From: Mycobacterium sp. IS-1264
GTDB lineage: Bacteria; Actinomycetota; Actinomycetes; Mycobacteriales; Mycobacteriaceae
Assembly (NCBI RefSeq): GCF_001954195.1
Contig: NZ_MBES01000081.1
Coordinates: 62,001 to 126,000, forward strand
Direction of reading: 5' to 3'
DNA: 64,000 nucleotides
The notes beneath the pieces were generated by a model. It searched no databases and was not told the DNA's origin. It saw nothing but the letters and a program-made list of their open reading frames with translations. Numbering within the stretch: position 1 is the stretch's first letter; every line of letters begins with the position of its first letter. This document shows positions 1 to 7,735 of the stretch, in pieces. The translations under genes were made by a program, and so were the position numbers.

Positions 1-392
1 ACGCCCGGTTCAAGGAGCTCGTCGGCGACGAATACACCGTCAAGGATCTGCGGACCTGGCATGGGACGGTACTGGCCGCGGCGGCGTTCGCCGACGCTGA
101 CCCCGCCGTCTCGCAGCGGGTGGCCAAGCGCGTCGAGGCCGCGGTCATGCGGGAGGTCGCCGAGGAACTGGGCAATACGCCGGCGGTTGCCCGCGGCTCC
201 TATGTAGATCCGCGCGTCGTCACCGGCTACCGGCAGGGGCAGACCATCGCCGCGGCGACCGCTCGCGCCGCTCGCGCCCGCCGACCAGAGGCCGTCCAGG
301 AAATCCTGGAGCGGGCCACCCGCGCGCTGATTCGCCGAGTAGCCAAGGGCGACAGCGCATCTGGCTTGACCGCCCTGCCCAAGAGCGCGTGA
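1..392 (+). CDS. DNA topoisomerase IB, C-terminal fragment
   Basis: The open frame enters from the left edge and ends at TGA 390-392; about 129 residues are visible. The sequence around DLRTWHGTVLAAAAFA, followed by a helical region with KRVEAAVMREVAEELGNTP and ARGSYVDPRVV, resembles the C-terminal catalytic domain of poxvirus-like bacterial type IB topoisomerases, which nick and religate one DNA strand through a 3'-phosphotyrosine. The Tyr in SYVDPRV is the likely nucleophile, in the family's usual context (N-TPAVAR-SYVDPRV), and the His of TWHGT is the usual active-site His. The start and N-terminal domain lie outside the window, so completeness cannot be judged. The gene stands 92 nt from the next gene on the same strand. 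Confidence 0.85.
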   Translation, partial: ARFKELVGDEYTVKDLRTWHGTVLAAAAFADADPAVSQRVAKRVEAAVMREVAEELGNTPAVARGSYVDPRVVTGYRQGQTIAAATARAARARRPEAVQEILERATRALIRRVAKGDSASGLTALPKSA

Positions 393-484
393 CCCGACGG
401 GCCGCCACGTAATTACACAATCGTTATCGTAAAAAATCGGATCGGCGACGCATAACGGCGAAGAATCCGGGTATGACGTGATGC

Positions 485-1537
485 GTGGGGAGTGCTGAAG
501 GCGCACGCGCGAATCAGACCGCGAATCAGACCGTGGTGGTGACTGGCGCCAGCGGGGGCATCGGGCGCGCCACCGCCACCGCGTTCGGAGCGCGGGGCGC
601 GCATGTCGGCCTGGTCGCGCGTGGCGAGAAGGGACTGAACGCCGCGGCCCGCGACGTCGAAGCCGCCGGCGGCAAAGCGTGCGTCATACCGACCGACGTC
701 GCCGACCCAGAGCAGTGCGAGGCCGCCGCCGAGGAGGTCGAGCGGACCTTCGGGCCCATAGACGTCTGGGTGAACGTCGCATTCACTTCGGTGTTTGCCC
801 CGTTCTGGGAAATCACGCCCGCGGAGTTCAAGCGCGTGACCGAAGTGACCTACCTGGGCTTCGTGTACTGCACCATGGCCGCGTTGAAGCGGATGAGGCC
901 CCGCGACGCCGGCACCATCGTGCAGGTCGGCTCCGCGCTTGCCTACCGCGGCATCCCGCTGCAAAGCGCCTACTGCGGTGCCAAACACGCGACGCAGGGC
1001 TTCAACGAGGCGCTGCGATGCGAGCTGCTGCACGAACACAGCAACGTCCGCGTCACCATGGTCCAGATGCCGGCGGTCAACACCCCGCAGTTCTCCTGGG
1101 TCCTGTCGCGCTTACCCAAGCAGGCCCAGCCGGTTCCGCCGATCTACCAGCCCGAGATCCCCGCGCAAGCCGTGCTCTACGCCGCGGATCATCCACAGCG
1201 ACGCGAGTATTGGGTGGGCGGCAGCACCGTGGGAACCCTGGCCGCCAACGCGATAGCGCCGGGTCTGCTGGATCGCTACCTCGCCCGCACCGGCTTCGAC
1301 TCGCAGCAGACCGACGATCCCCGCCCGGCCGACCAGCCGGCCAACTTGTGGGAGCCCGCCGACGGCAGCGATGGCCGGGACTACGGCGCACACGGCATTT
1401 TCGACGACACATCCACCAACCGCAGTTTCCAGCTATGGGGTTCGCAACACCACGGCCTCCTCGGGGGTACCGCGACGGCGGCGTTTGCCGCCGCGGCCGG
1501 GGCGGCGGTGCGCAGGTTACGACGATGGCGTCGCTGA
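485..1537 (+). CDS. SDR family oxidoreductase with C-terminal extension
   Basis: A 350-residue NAD(P)-dependent short-chain dehydrogenase/reductase. The cofactor motif TGASGGIG lies near residue 20, the catalytic Ser in VQVGSALAYRG near 143, and the catalytic YCGAK near 156, in classical SDR order. Classical SDRs end near residue 250; this one has about 100 more residues, including an acidic stretch, DYGAHGIFDD, and a short Ala-rich hydrophobic segment followed by RRLRRWRR, which may touch the membrane. The GTG at 485 is the first usable start; GTG at 533 would still precede the cofactor motif. A pyruvate-oxidase-like gene starts 40 nt downstream on the same strand, so the two may be cotranscribed. 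Substrate unknown. Confidence 0.8.
   Translation: MGSAEGARANQTANQTVVVTGASGGIGRATATAFGARGAHVGLVARGEKGLNAAARDVEAAGGKACVIPTDVADPEQCEAAAEEVERTFGPIDVWVNVAFTSVFAPFWEITPAEFKRVTEVTYLGFVYCTMAALKRMRPRDAGTIVQVGSALAYRGIPLQSAYCGAKHATQGFNEALRCELLHEHSNVRVTMVQMPAVNTPQFSWVLSRLPKQAQPVPPIYQPEIPAQAVLYAADHPQRREYWVGGSTVGTLAANAIAPGLLDRYLARTGFDSQQTDDPRPADQPANLWEPADGSDGRDYGAHGIFDDTSTNRSFQLWGSQHHGLLGGTATAAFAAAAGAAVRRLRRWRR
508..531. repeat. 12-nt perfect tandem duplication inside the SDR start region
   Basis: CGCGAATCAGAC occurs twice back to back (508-519, 520-531). It is in frame with the SDR gene and gives the repeated residues ANQT-ANQT just before the nucleotide-binding motif. It is one of a series of short duplications near gene edges in this window. 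Confidence 0.9.
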
Positions 1538-1544
1538 CCGGCGC

Positions 1545-1568
1545 GCGAAACCAGGAGCGAAACTAGGA
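1545..1568. repeat. 12-nt tandem duplication that supplies a ribosome binding site
   Basis: GCGAAACCAGGA (1545-1556) is followed by GCGAAACTAGGA (1557-1568), one mismatch. The second copy runs into GGG and makes the AGGAGGG ribosome binding site of the gene starting at 1578. Confidence 0.85.
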
Positions 1569-1577
1569 GGGAAATTC

Positions 1578-3371
1578 ATGTCCAAGCAAGAGGTCAGCGA
1601 CTACCTGTTGGAGCGGTTGCGGGCGTGGAATGTTGAGCACGTCTTCGCCTATCCCGGGGACGGCATCAACGGAATCCTCGCCGCGTGGGGCCGAGCCGAC
1701 AACAAGCCGATGTTCATCCAGTCGCGCCACGAGGAGATGAGCGCCTTCGAAGCGGTCGGGTACGCGAAATTCACCGGCCGTGTCGGGGTGTGCATGGCCA
1801 CGTCGGGGCCCGGCGCGATTCATCTGCTCAACGGCCTCTACGACGCCAAACTCGACCACGTGCCGGTGGTCGCCATCGTCGGGCAGACCAACCGCAGCGC
1901 CATGGGCGGGTCCTACCAACAGGAGGTCGACCTGCTCAGCCTGTACAAAGACGTCGCCAGCGACTACGTCCAAATGGTCACCGTGCCAGAGCAATTGCCC
2001 AACGTCCTGGACCGCGCCATCCGGGTCGCGCTGACCGAGCGCACGACGACCGCCCTGATCATCCCGGCCGATGTGCAGGAACTGGAATACTCGCCGCCCA
2101 GCCACGCCTTCAAGATGGTGCCCTCGAGTCTGGGCATCGAATGGCCGGCCATCTCCCCCGACGACGAGGCCATCACACGCGCGGCCGAGGTGCTCAACGA
2201 GGGCACGAAGGTCGCCATGCTGGTGGGCCAGGGCGCGCGTGAGGCTCGCGACGAGCTCGTCGAAGTAGCCGACCTACTCGGCGCCGGCGCGGCGAAGGCG
2301 CTGCTGGGCAAGGACGTGCTGCCCGACGAATTGCCCTGGGTCACAGGGGCTATCGGACTGCTCGGCACGCGCCCGAGCTACGAGCTCATGCGCGACTGCG
2401 ACGCCTTGCTGACCGTGGGATCCAGCTTCCCCTACACCCAATTCATGCCTCAGTTCGGGCAGTGCAAAGCGGTGCAGATCGACGTCGACGGCCGGATGAT
2501 CGGGATGCGCTACCCGTATTCGATCAACATCGTCGCCGACGCGAAATCCGCGCTGCGGGCCCTGATTCCCAAGCTGCGCCGCAAGGAGGACCGGTCCTGG
2601 CGTGAGGGCATCGAGGCGAACGTGGCCCGGTGGTGGGAAACCATGGACATGGAGGCCAAGGTCAGCGCCCACCCGATCAACCCGCTGCGGCTTTTCTCGG
2701 AGCTTTCCCCCCAGCTGCCCGACGACGTGATCGTCACGGCGGATTCCGGTTCCGCGGCCAACTGGTATGCGCGAAACCTGAAGTTCCGCGGGAACATGCG
2801 GGGTTCGCTTTCGGGCAACCTCGCCACGATGGGCCCCGGTGTCCCGTACGCTATCGGCGCAAAATTCGCTCACCCGCAACGGCCGGTCATCGCGTTCGCC
2901 GGGGACGGCGCCATGCAGATGAACGGCATGGCCGAACTGATCACGATCAAACGGTACTGGCACGAGTGGGAGGATCCGCGCCTGATCGTCGCGGTCCTGC
3001 ACAACAACGACCTAAACCAGGTCACGTGGGAAATGCGCGCCATGGCCGGTGCGCCGAAATTCGTTGAGTCCCAGGCGCTTCCCGATGTCGATTTCGCGGC
3101 GTTTGCGGCCAGTCTCGGTCTCAACGCGTTGTCCGTCAAGGATCCCGAGGAGCTCGGGGACGCCTGGCGGGACGCGCTCTCGGCCGACCGTCCGACCGTG
3201 ATGGACGTCTTCACCGACCCCGACATGCCGCCGATCCCGCCGCACGCCACCTGGGAACAGTTCAAGGCGGCCAGCGCCGCGGTGCTCGGTGGCGACGAAG
3301 ATCGGCGGGGCTTCGTCAAGGTGGGCCTCAAAGCGAAGGCACAAGAGTTCCTGCCGCACAAGAAGAGTTAA
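1578..3371 (+). CDS. Thiamine-diphosphate-dependent pyruvate oxidase/dehydrogenase-like enzyme
   Basis: A 597-residue three-domain ThDP enzyme. The N-terminal Pyr domain carries FAYPGDGINGIL and the cofactor-activating Glu in SRHEEMSAFEAVGYAKF (about residue 55). The central domain holds VGQGAREARDEL. The C-terminal PP domain has the ThDP/Mg motif GDGAMQMNG with a later HNNDLNQ. Layout and sequence feel closest to PoxB/pyruvate oxidase rather than acetolactate synthase, so pyruvate to acetate or acetyl phosphate is a reasonable guess, not shown. ATG 1578 is chosen because AGGAGGG lies 6 nt upstream. The next gene, an FAD-FeS 2-hydroxyacid dehydrogenase-like protein, starts 3 nt after the stop, which implies translational coupling and a linked pathway (lactate to pyruvate to acetate, inferred). 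Confidence 0.85.
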   Translation: MSKQEVSDYLLERLRAWNVEHVFAYPGDGINGILAAWGRADNKPMFIQSRHEEMSAFEAVGYAKFTGRVGVCMATSGPGAIHLLNGLYDAKLDHVPVVAIVGQTNRSAMGGSYQQEVDLLSLYKDVASDYVQMVTVPEQLPNVLDRAIRVALTERTTTALIIPADVQELEYSPPSHAFKMVPSSLGIEWPAISPDDEAITRAAEVLNEGTKVAMLVGQGAREARDELVEVADLLGAGAAKALLGKDVLPDELPWVTGAIGLLGTRPSYELMRDCDALLTVGSSFPYTQFMPQFGQCKAVQIDVDGRMIGMRYPYSINIVADAKSALRALIPKLRRKEDRSWREGIEANVARWWETMDMEAKVSAHPINPLRLFSELSPQLPDDVIVTADSGSAANWYARNLKFRGNMRGSLSGNLATMGPGVPYAIGAKFAHPQRPVIAFAGDGAMQMNGMAELITIKRYWHEWEDPRLIVAVLHNNDLNQVTWEMRAMAGAPKFVESQALPDVDFAAFAASLGLNALSVKDPEELGDAWRDALSADRPTVMDVFTDPDMPPIPPHATWEQFKAASAAVLGGDEDRRGFVKVGLKAKAQEFLPHKKS

Positions 3372-3374
3372 CCC

Positions 3375-6302
3375 GTGAAGAGCCGTACACCGACGCTGTT
3401 CGAAGCGGTGGCCGCTGACCTCCGCGCCGAGGTTGACGGGGAAATCAGGTTCGATCCCGGCTCGCGTGCGGCCTACTCCACCGATGCGTCCAACTACCGG
3501 CAGGTGCCCATCGGCGTGGTGGTGCCGCGCACCCTGGAGGCCGGGGTCAAGACCATCGACGTGTGCCGCCGCCACAACCTGCCCGTGTTGTCCCGTGGCG
3601 GCGGCACCAGTCTGGCCGGGCAGAGCTGCAACGCCGCGGTGGTCATCGACTGGAGCAAGTACTGCACCCGGATCGGTTCGGTGGACACCGAGGCGGGAAT
3701 CGCGGTGGTGGAGCCCGGCATCAAGCTCGATGTGCTCAACGACAAGCTGGAGTCCTCGGGTTGGATGGTGGGCCCGAAACCGTCCACCCATGTCAGCTGC
3801 GCGATCGGCGGCATGATCGGCAACAACTCCTGCGGTTCTTCGGCCCAGGCGTACGGCAAGATGGTCGACTCCGTGCGCCGCCTCGAGGTGGTGACCTACG
3901 ACGGGCTTCGGATGTGGGTCGGTCAGACGGACGACGACGAGTACAACCGGATACTCGACGAAGGTGGCCGGCGCGCCGAGATCTACCGCGGCCTCAGGGC
4001 ACTCGCCGAAAGATATGCCGACGACATCCGGTCGCGCTATCCCCAAATCCCGAGGCGTGTTTCCGGGTACAACCTCGATTCGTTGTTGCCGGAGAACGGC
4101 TTTCACGTCGCCAAGGCCCTGGTTGGTTCGGAGAGCACCCTGGTCACCGTGCTGCGGGCGGAGCTGCAGCTGGTTCGCATACCGGCCGCCACAGCGCTGG
4201 TGGTCATGGGCTTCGACGACGTGGCCTCGGCGGCCGACGCGGTGCCGGCCGTGCTCGAACATGACCCCGCGGCGCTGGAGGGTCTGGATCACCGGCTGGT
4301 GGAACTCGAGCATTCACAGAAGCTGGCCGAGCAGGCGCTGCGCCAGCTGCCCGACGGCAACGCCTGGCTGATGGTGCAGATCGACGGCGACAACCAGGAC
4401 GACGCGGACCGCAAGGCCAAGTCGATGATCGACGCGTTGCACAAGGTGTCGCACAACGGCGTCACCGTCGTGGACGACCCGACCCGCAAGGAGGAAGTCT
4501 GGGCCGCCCGGGAGGCCGGGCTCGGTGCCACCGCGTATCCGCCCAACGAGCCCGAGACCCACGAGGGATGGGAAGACGCCGCGGTGCCGCCGCAGCGGCT
4601 CGGCGATTACCTACGCGATTTCCGCGAGCTGCTCGAGCGCTACGACTACGGGACCGCCTCGCTGTACGGGCATTTCGGGCAGGGCTGCGTGCACACCCGC
4701 ATCCCGTTCGTGTTACGCACCGCCGCGGGCATCGCCAAATACCGTTCCTTCGTGGAAGATTCGGCGCGACTGGTCGTGAAATACGGCGGCTCGCTGTCCG
4801 GCGAACACGGTGACGGACAATCCCGCGGCGAGCTGCTACCGATCATGTTCGGCGAGCGTGTGGTGCAGGCGTTCGAGCAGACCAAAGCGCTGTTCGATCC
4901 GGACAACCGGATGAACCCCGGCAAGGTCGTCCACCCCTACAAACTCGACGAAAACCTGCGCTTCGGAGTCGATTACCGCCCCGCCGAGCCGGATGTCATG
5001 TTCGCCTACCCGGACGACGACCACCGATTCTCCCGCGCCGCCGCGCGCTGCGTGGGCGTCGGCAAGTGCCGCGGCCACGAATCGGGCGTGATGTGCCCCA
5101 GCTACCGCGCGACCCAGGAGGAGGAGCACTCCACCCGCGGCCGGGCCCGGCTGCTGTTCGAGATGGTGCAGGGTGACATCATCACCGACGGCTGGCGCTC
5201 CACCGCGGTGCACGACGCGCTCGATCTCTGCCTGGCCTGCAAGGGCTGTCGCAGCGACTGCCCGGTCGACGTCGACATGGCCACCTACAAGGCGGAGTTC
5301 CTGTTCCATCACTATCGACGTCGGCTGCGGCCGATGGCGCACTACTCGATGGGTTGGATCCCGCTGTGGGCCCGGCTGGCCGCGACCGCGCCCGGCCCGC
5401 TCAATGCCGTGACACACGCGCGCGGGCTCTCGACATTGGTCAAGAAGGCCGGCGGAATCGACCCGCATCGCGAGCTGCCGCGCTTCGCCGATGAGAGGTT
5501 CACCCGTTGGTTCTCCCGGCGCCGATCGGCCGCCGGTGAGCCGCCACGCGGACGGGTGGTGCTCTGGCCGGACAGCTTCGTCAACAACTTCGAACCCGAG
5601 GTGGGACAGGCCGCCGTCGCGGTGCTGGAATCGGCGGGCTTCGCCGTCGACGTTCCGCAGCGAACCGTGTGCTGCGGCCTGACCTGGATCTCCACGGGTC
5701 AGCTGAAGATCGCCAAACGCGTTCTGCGCCGGACTCTTACGGCGCTACGGCCGGCGCTGCGGACGAGCACACCGGTGGTGGTGCTGGAACCCAGCTGCGC
5801 CGCGGTGTTCCGCTCCGACCTGCCCGAGCTCCTTTTCGGCGACGAGGATGCGCATCGGCTGGCCAAGCAAACCTACACTCTCGGTGAGCTTTTGGCGCGC
5901 AAGGCGCCGGACTGGGAGCCACCCCAGATCGGCGCCCAGGCGGTGGTTCAGCAGCACTGCCATCAGCACGCGATATTGGGTTACAGCCACGACAAGCAGC
6001 TGCTCGTCGATGCCGGAGTGGACACCGACGTGCTCGACGCAGGATGTTGCGGCCTGGCAGGCAATTTCGGCTTCGAAAAAGGCCACTACGACGTGTCGGT
6101 CGCGTGCGCCGAAGACAAACTGATGCCCGCGCTGCGCGACGCCGATCCCGAAACGCTGGTGCTGGCCGACGGGTTCAGTTGCCGCACCCAGATTCGCGAA
6201 CTCGACAGCGACCGCAAGCCGATGCACCTCGCGCAGGTCATCGCCGCGGCGCTAGCCGCCCACGAGAGCGGCCCGCGCGCTGCGCAAATCGTCGACGAAT
6301 AG
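3375..6302 (+). CDS. FAD-binding and Fe-S-binding oxidoreductase (D-lactate/2-hydroxyacid dehydrogenase type)
   Basis: A 975-residue fusion of a GlcD-like flavin half and a GlcF-like iron-sulfur half. The FAD-binding PCMH domain (about 35-285) shows VLSRGGGTSLAGQSCN and GGMIGNNSCGS. The FAD-oxidase C-terminal domain follows, with SLYGHFGQGCVHTRI and SGEHGDGQSRG. Two ferredoxin-like clusters are read as CVGVGKC...MCPSY near 558 and CLACKGCRSDCPV near 618. Two CCG domains end the protein (VCCGLTWIS near 765; GCCGLAGNFGFEKG near 890). This is the YdiJ/Dld-II architecture: membrane-associated oxidation of a 2-hydroxyacid, probably D-lactate, with electrons passed to quinone or another acceptor. 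GTG 3375 lies 3 nt after the ThDP gene stop. Its last 51 nt overlap the convergent UdgX gene. Confidence 0.88.
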   Translation: MKSRTPTLFEAVAADLRAEVDGEIRFDPGSRAAYSTDASNYRQVPIGVVVPRTLEAGVKTIDVCRRHNLPVLSRGGGTSLAGQSCNAAVVIDWSKYCTRIGSVDTEAGIAVVEPGIKLDVLNDKLESSGWMVGPKPSTHVSCAIGGMIGNNSCGSSAQAYGKMVDSVRRLEVVTYDGLRMWVGQTDDDEYNRILDEGGRRAEIYRGLRALAERYADDIRSRYPQIPRRVSGYNLDSLLPENGFHVAKALVGSESTLVTVLRAELQLVRIPAATALVVMGFDDVASAADAVPAVLEHDPAALEGLDHRLVELEHSQKLAEQALRQLPDGNAWLMVQIDGDNQDDADRKAKSMIDALHKVSHNGVTVVDDPTRKEEVWAAREAGLGATAYPPNEPETHEGWEDAAVPPQRLGDYLRDFRELLERYDYGTASLYGHFGQGCVHTRIPFVLRTAAGIAKYRSFVEDSARLVVKYGGSLSGEHGDGQSRGELLPIMFGERVVQAFEQTKALFDPDNRMNPGKVVHPYKLDENLRFGVDYRPAEPDVMFAYPDDDHRFSRAAARCVGVGKCRGHESGVMCPSYRATQEEEHSTRGRARLLFEMVQGDIITDGWRSTAVHDALDLCLACKGCRSDCPVDVDMATYKAEFLFHHYRRRLRPMAHYSMGWIPLWARLAATAPGPLNAVTHARGLSTLVKKAGGIDPHRELPRFADERFTRWFSRRRSAAGEPPRGRVVLWPDSFVNNFEPEVGQAAVAVLESAGFAVDVPQRTVCCGLTWISTGQLKIAKRVLRRTLTALRPALRTSTPVVVLEPSCAAVFRSDLPELLFGDEDAHRLAKQTYTLGELLARKAPDWEPPQIGAQAVVQQHCHQHAILGYSHDKQLLVDAGVDTDVLDAGCCGLAGNFGFEKGHYDVSVACAEDKLMPALRDADPETLVLADGFSCRTQIRELDSDRKPMHLAQVIAAALAAHESGPRAAQIVDE

Positions 6303-6914
6303 TCGATACGCCTCATCGCGCCGGTCACTGCGATCACGCAGCACCGCCGACGGGTGCACGGTCGCAACCACGCTCGGCTCGGGGTCGAACTCCAGGTCAC
6401 CCTCCGAGGGAAGTGCCACCACGTGGCCGCGCTCGGTGGAGACCCGAAACGACGGTCCCATCAGCGCCTGCGCGGCGGTCGCCCCGAGACACAGGATTAT
6501 CTGGGGGCCCAGCGCCTCTATCTCCGCGATGAGCCATGGTCGGCACGCGACAACCTCGGTGCGACTGGGTTTCTGGTGTATCCGCCGCTTGCCGTCCTTG
6601 CGGGTGAACTTGAAATGCTTCACCGCATTGGTCTGGTAGGTCATCCCCGGATCGATGTCGGCCTCGTCGAGCGCCCGGGCGAGCAATCGCCCGGCCGGAC
6701 CGACGAACGGCAAACCCGCACGATCCTCCTGGTCGCCCGGTTGCTCACCGACCAACATGATCGGCGCTCCGGGGGGCCCGTGACCGAAGACGGTTTGCGT
6801 CGCGTCCTGGAAAAGCGTGCAACCCCGGCAATGTTCGGCCGCCGACTTCAACGAATCGAGGCGACGGTCCTCGGGCAGGTAGCGCGCCGCGCTCGTCGTC
6901 TTCGTGGTACTCAT
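6252..6914 (-). CDS. udgX: Uracil-DNA glycosylase of the UdgX type
   Basis: A 220-residue family 4-like uracil-DNA glycosylase. Motif A is GEQPGDQED (56-64), followed by PFVGPAGRLL; an N-terminal CRGC (29-32) and C124 are candidates for Fe-S ligands. The diagnostic loop is KRRIH (109-113), the insertion that defines UdgX; in the M. smegmatis enzyme the corresponding His attacks the deoxyribose and leaves the protein covalently attached to DNA at uracil sites. The C-terminal HPSAVLR motif (187-193) is intact. The gene overlaps the 3' end of the convergent dehydrogenase by 51 nt. A GTTT-N16-GGGTAT element lies about 55 nt upstream, suggesting stress (SigF) control. Confidence 0.9.
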   Translation of the reverse strand: MSTTKTTSAARYLPEDRRLDSLKSAAEHCRGCTLFQDATQTVFGHGPPGAPIMLVGEQPGDQEDRAGLPFVGPAGRLLARALDEADIDPGMTYQTNAVKHFKFTRKDGKRRIHQKPSRTEVVACRPWLIAEIEALGPQIILCLGATAAQALMGPSFRVSTERGHVVALPSEGDLEFDPEPSVVATVHPSAVLRDRSDRRDEAYRLFVDDLRSARAALVGG

Positions 6915-6969
6915 TGGGCCTCAAGCGCCGCAGGACAGGAAGTAGCCCAGGGACGTCATGCCCCTGGGC

Positions 6970-6995
6970 ATACCCCTGCGGGACCGCCCGAAAAC
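6970..6995 (-). promoter_or_regulatory. SigF-type promoter of udgX
   Basis: Read on the minus strand, GTTT (6992-6995), 16 nt, GGGTAT (6970-6975). This agrees with the mycobacterial SigF consensus (GTTT-N15-17-GGGTAT). Predicted transcription start about 45-50 nt upstream of the udgX ATG. Confidence 0.6.
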
Positions 6996-7001
6996 TCCCG
7001 G

Positions 7002-7043
7002 CTAGCCCTTACCGACTAGCCCTTACCGACTAGCCCTTACCGA
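7002..7043. repeat. Three perfect 14-nt tandem copies at the hemerythrin stop codon
   Basis: CTAGCCCTTACCGA is present three times (7002-7015, 7016-7029, 7030-7043). The third copy encodes the end of the hemerythrin gene and its TAG stop on the minus strand; the other two follow the stop, so each would read Gly-Lys-Gly-stop-like sequence. Probably slippage copies. Confidence 0.95.
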
Positions 7044-7590
7044 CAATGGCGTCGCGAGCCCGGTCCAGCATCGCCGCGAACGGACCGGCGACCAAGTTGG
7101 CCACCCGCGACTCGACCCCGGCGTGTGGCCGGGTGGGTGCGATCGCCTCGGCGAGCTTGGCGGCGCGGCCCATGGTTTCGAGCTCGCGACTGCTCAATTC
7201 CTCGCCCAGCTTGGCGAACTCGTCGTTTTCCTCATGGTTCGCGTGCTCGAGGACGGAGTCGCGGAGCTCCGTGAGCTCGCGGGTGAATTCCTCGCTGTCC
7301 ACGTCGAGCTTCTCCAGCTTCTGCAGCACCGTCTTGGCTTCGTGCTCTTCCTCCAGCCGCTCGCCGACCACCGACTCCCCGTCGGCCATCTTGCGTTTCG
7401 CCCGTGGATGAACGATTTCCTCCTCGGCGGTTTCGTGTACGGCGAGCAGTTGACGGAGTTCGACGAACGCCTTCTCCCGCGCCTCGCCCGACGCGGCAAG
7501 CGTTTTGGCGAAGAGCGACATGATCCGCTCGTGTTGGCTAGTAAGGAATTCGACCACGTCGGTGGGCGACGTGATGGCAGTCGGAGCCAT
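7030..7590 (-). CDS. Hemerythrin HHE domain protein
   Basis: A 186-residue, highly charged helical protein with the diiron ligand pattern of hemerythrin-like proteins: SQHERIMSLF (about 19-27), the HETAEEEIVHP pair (about 52-62), LEEEHEAKTVL (about 82) and LEHANHEENDEF (about 115-125). Such proteins bind O2, NO or peroxide; several mycobacterial ones are linked to SigF and oxidative-stress responses. No signal peptide or membrane segment. ATG 7590 is preceded by AAGGGGAGGA. A GTTT-N15-GGGTAG promoter element lies about 75-95 nt upstream. The stop codon is part of a triplicated 14-mer. Confidence 0.9.
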   Translation of the reverse strand: MAPTAITSPTDVVEFLTSQHERIMSLFAKTLAASGEAREKAFVELRQLLAVHETAEEEIVHPRAKRKMADGESVVGERLEEEHEAKTVLQKLEKLDVDSEEFTRELTELRDSVLEHANHEENDEFAKLGEELSSRELETMGRAAKLAEAIAPTRPHAGVESRVANLVAGPFAAMLDRARDAIVGKG

Positions 7591-7659
7591 AGTGTCCTCC
7601 CCTTGATCGTCCTGATCATCGTGTCGGGGCGCGCGGGCTGTTTGCGCGCCTTTCAGCGG

Positions 7660-7684
7660 CTACCCGGCAGCACTTTCACCAAAC
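7660..7684 (-). promoter_or_regulatory. SigF-type promoter of the hemerythrin gene
   Basis: On the minus strand: GTTT (7681-7684), 15 nt, GGGTAG (7660-7665). It leaves a leader of about 60-65 nt before ATG 7590. Confidence 0.6.
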
Positions 7685-7701
7685 GTTTCCCAGGTCATCG
7701 G

Positions 7702-7726
7702 GTGTAGGGGCGTGGAGGCGGGGTAT
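7702..7726 (+). promoter_or_regulatory. Possible SigF-like promoter of the lipoprotein gene
   Basis: GTGT (7702-7705), 15 nt, GGGTAT (7721-7726). The -10 element is perfect and the -35 has one mismatch. It sits 9 nt before ATG 7736, which would give a nearly leaderless transcript. Confidence 0.35.
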
Positions 7727-7735
7727 TTGATCGAC

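Noticed and set aside
1371..1577. Long N-terminal extension of the ThDP enzyme
   Set aside because: It would overlap the SDR gene and lacks similarity; AGGAGGG sits just before ATG 1578.
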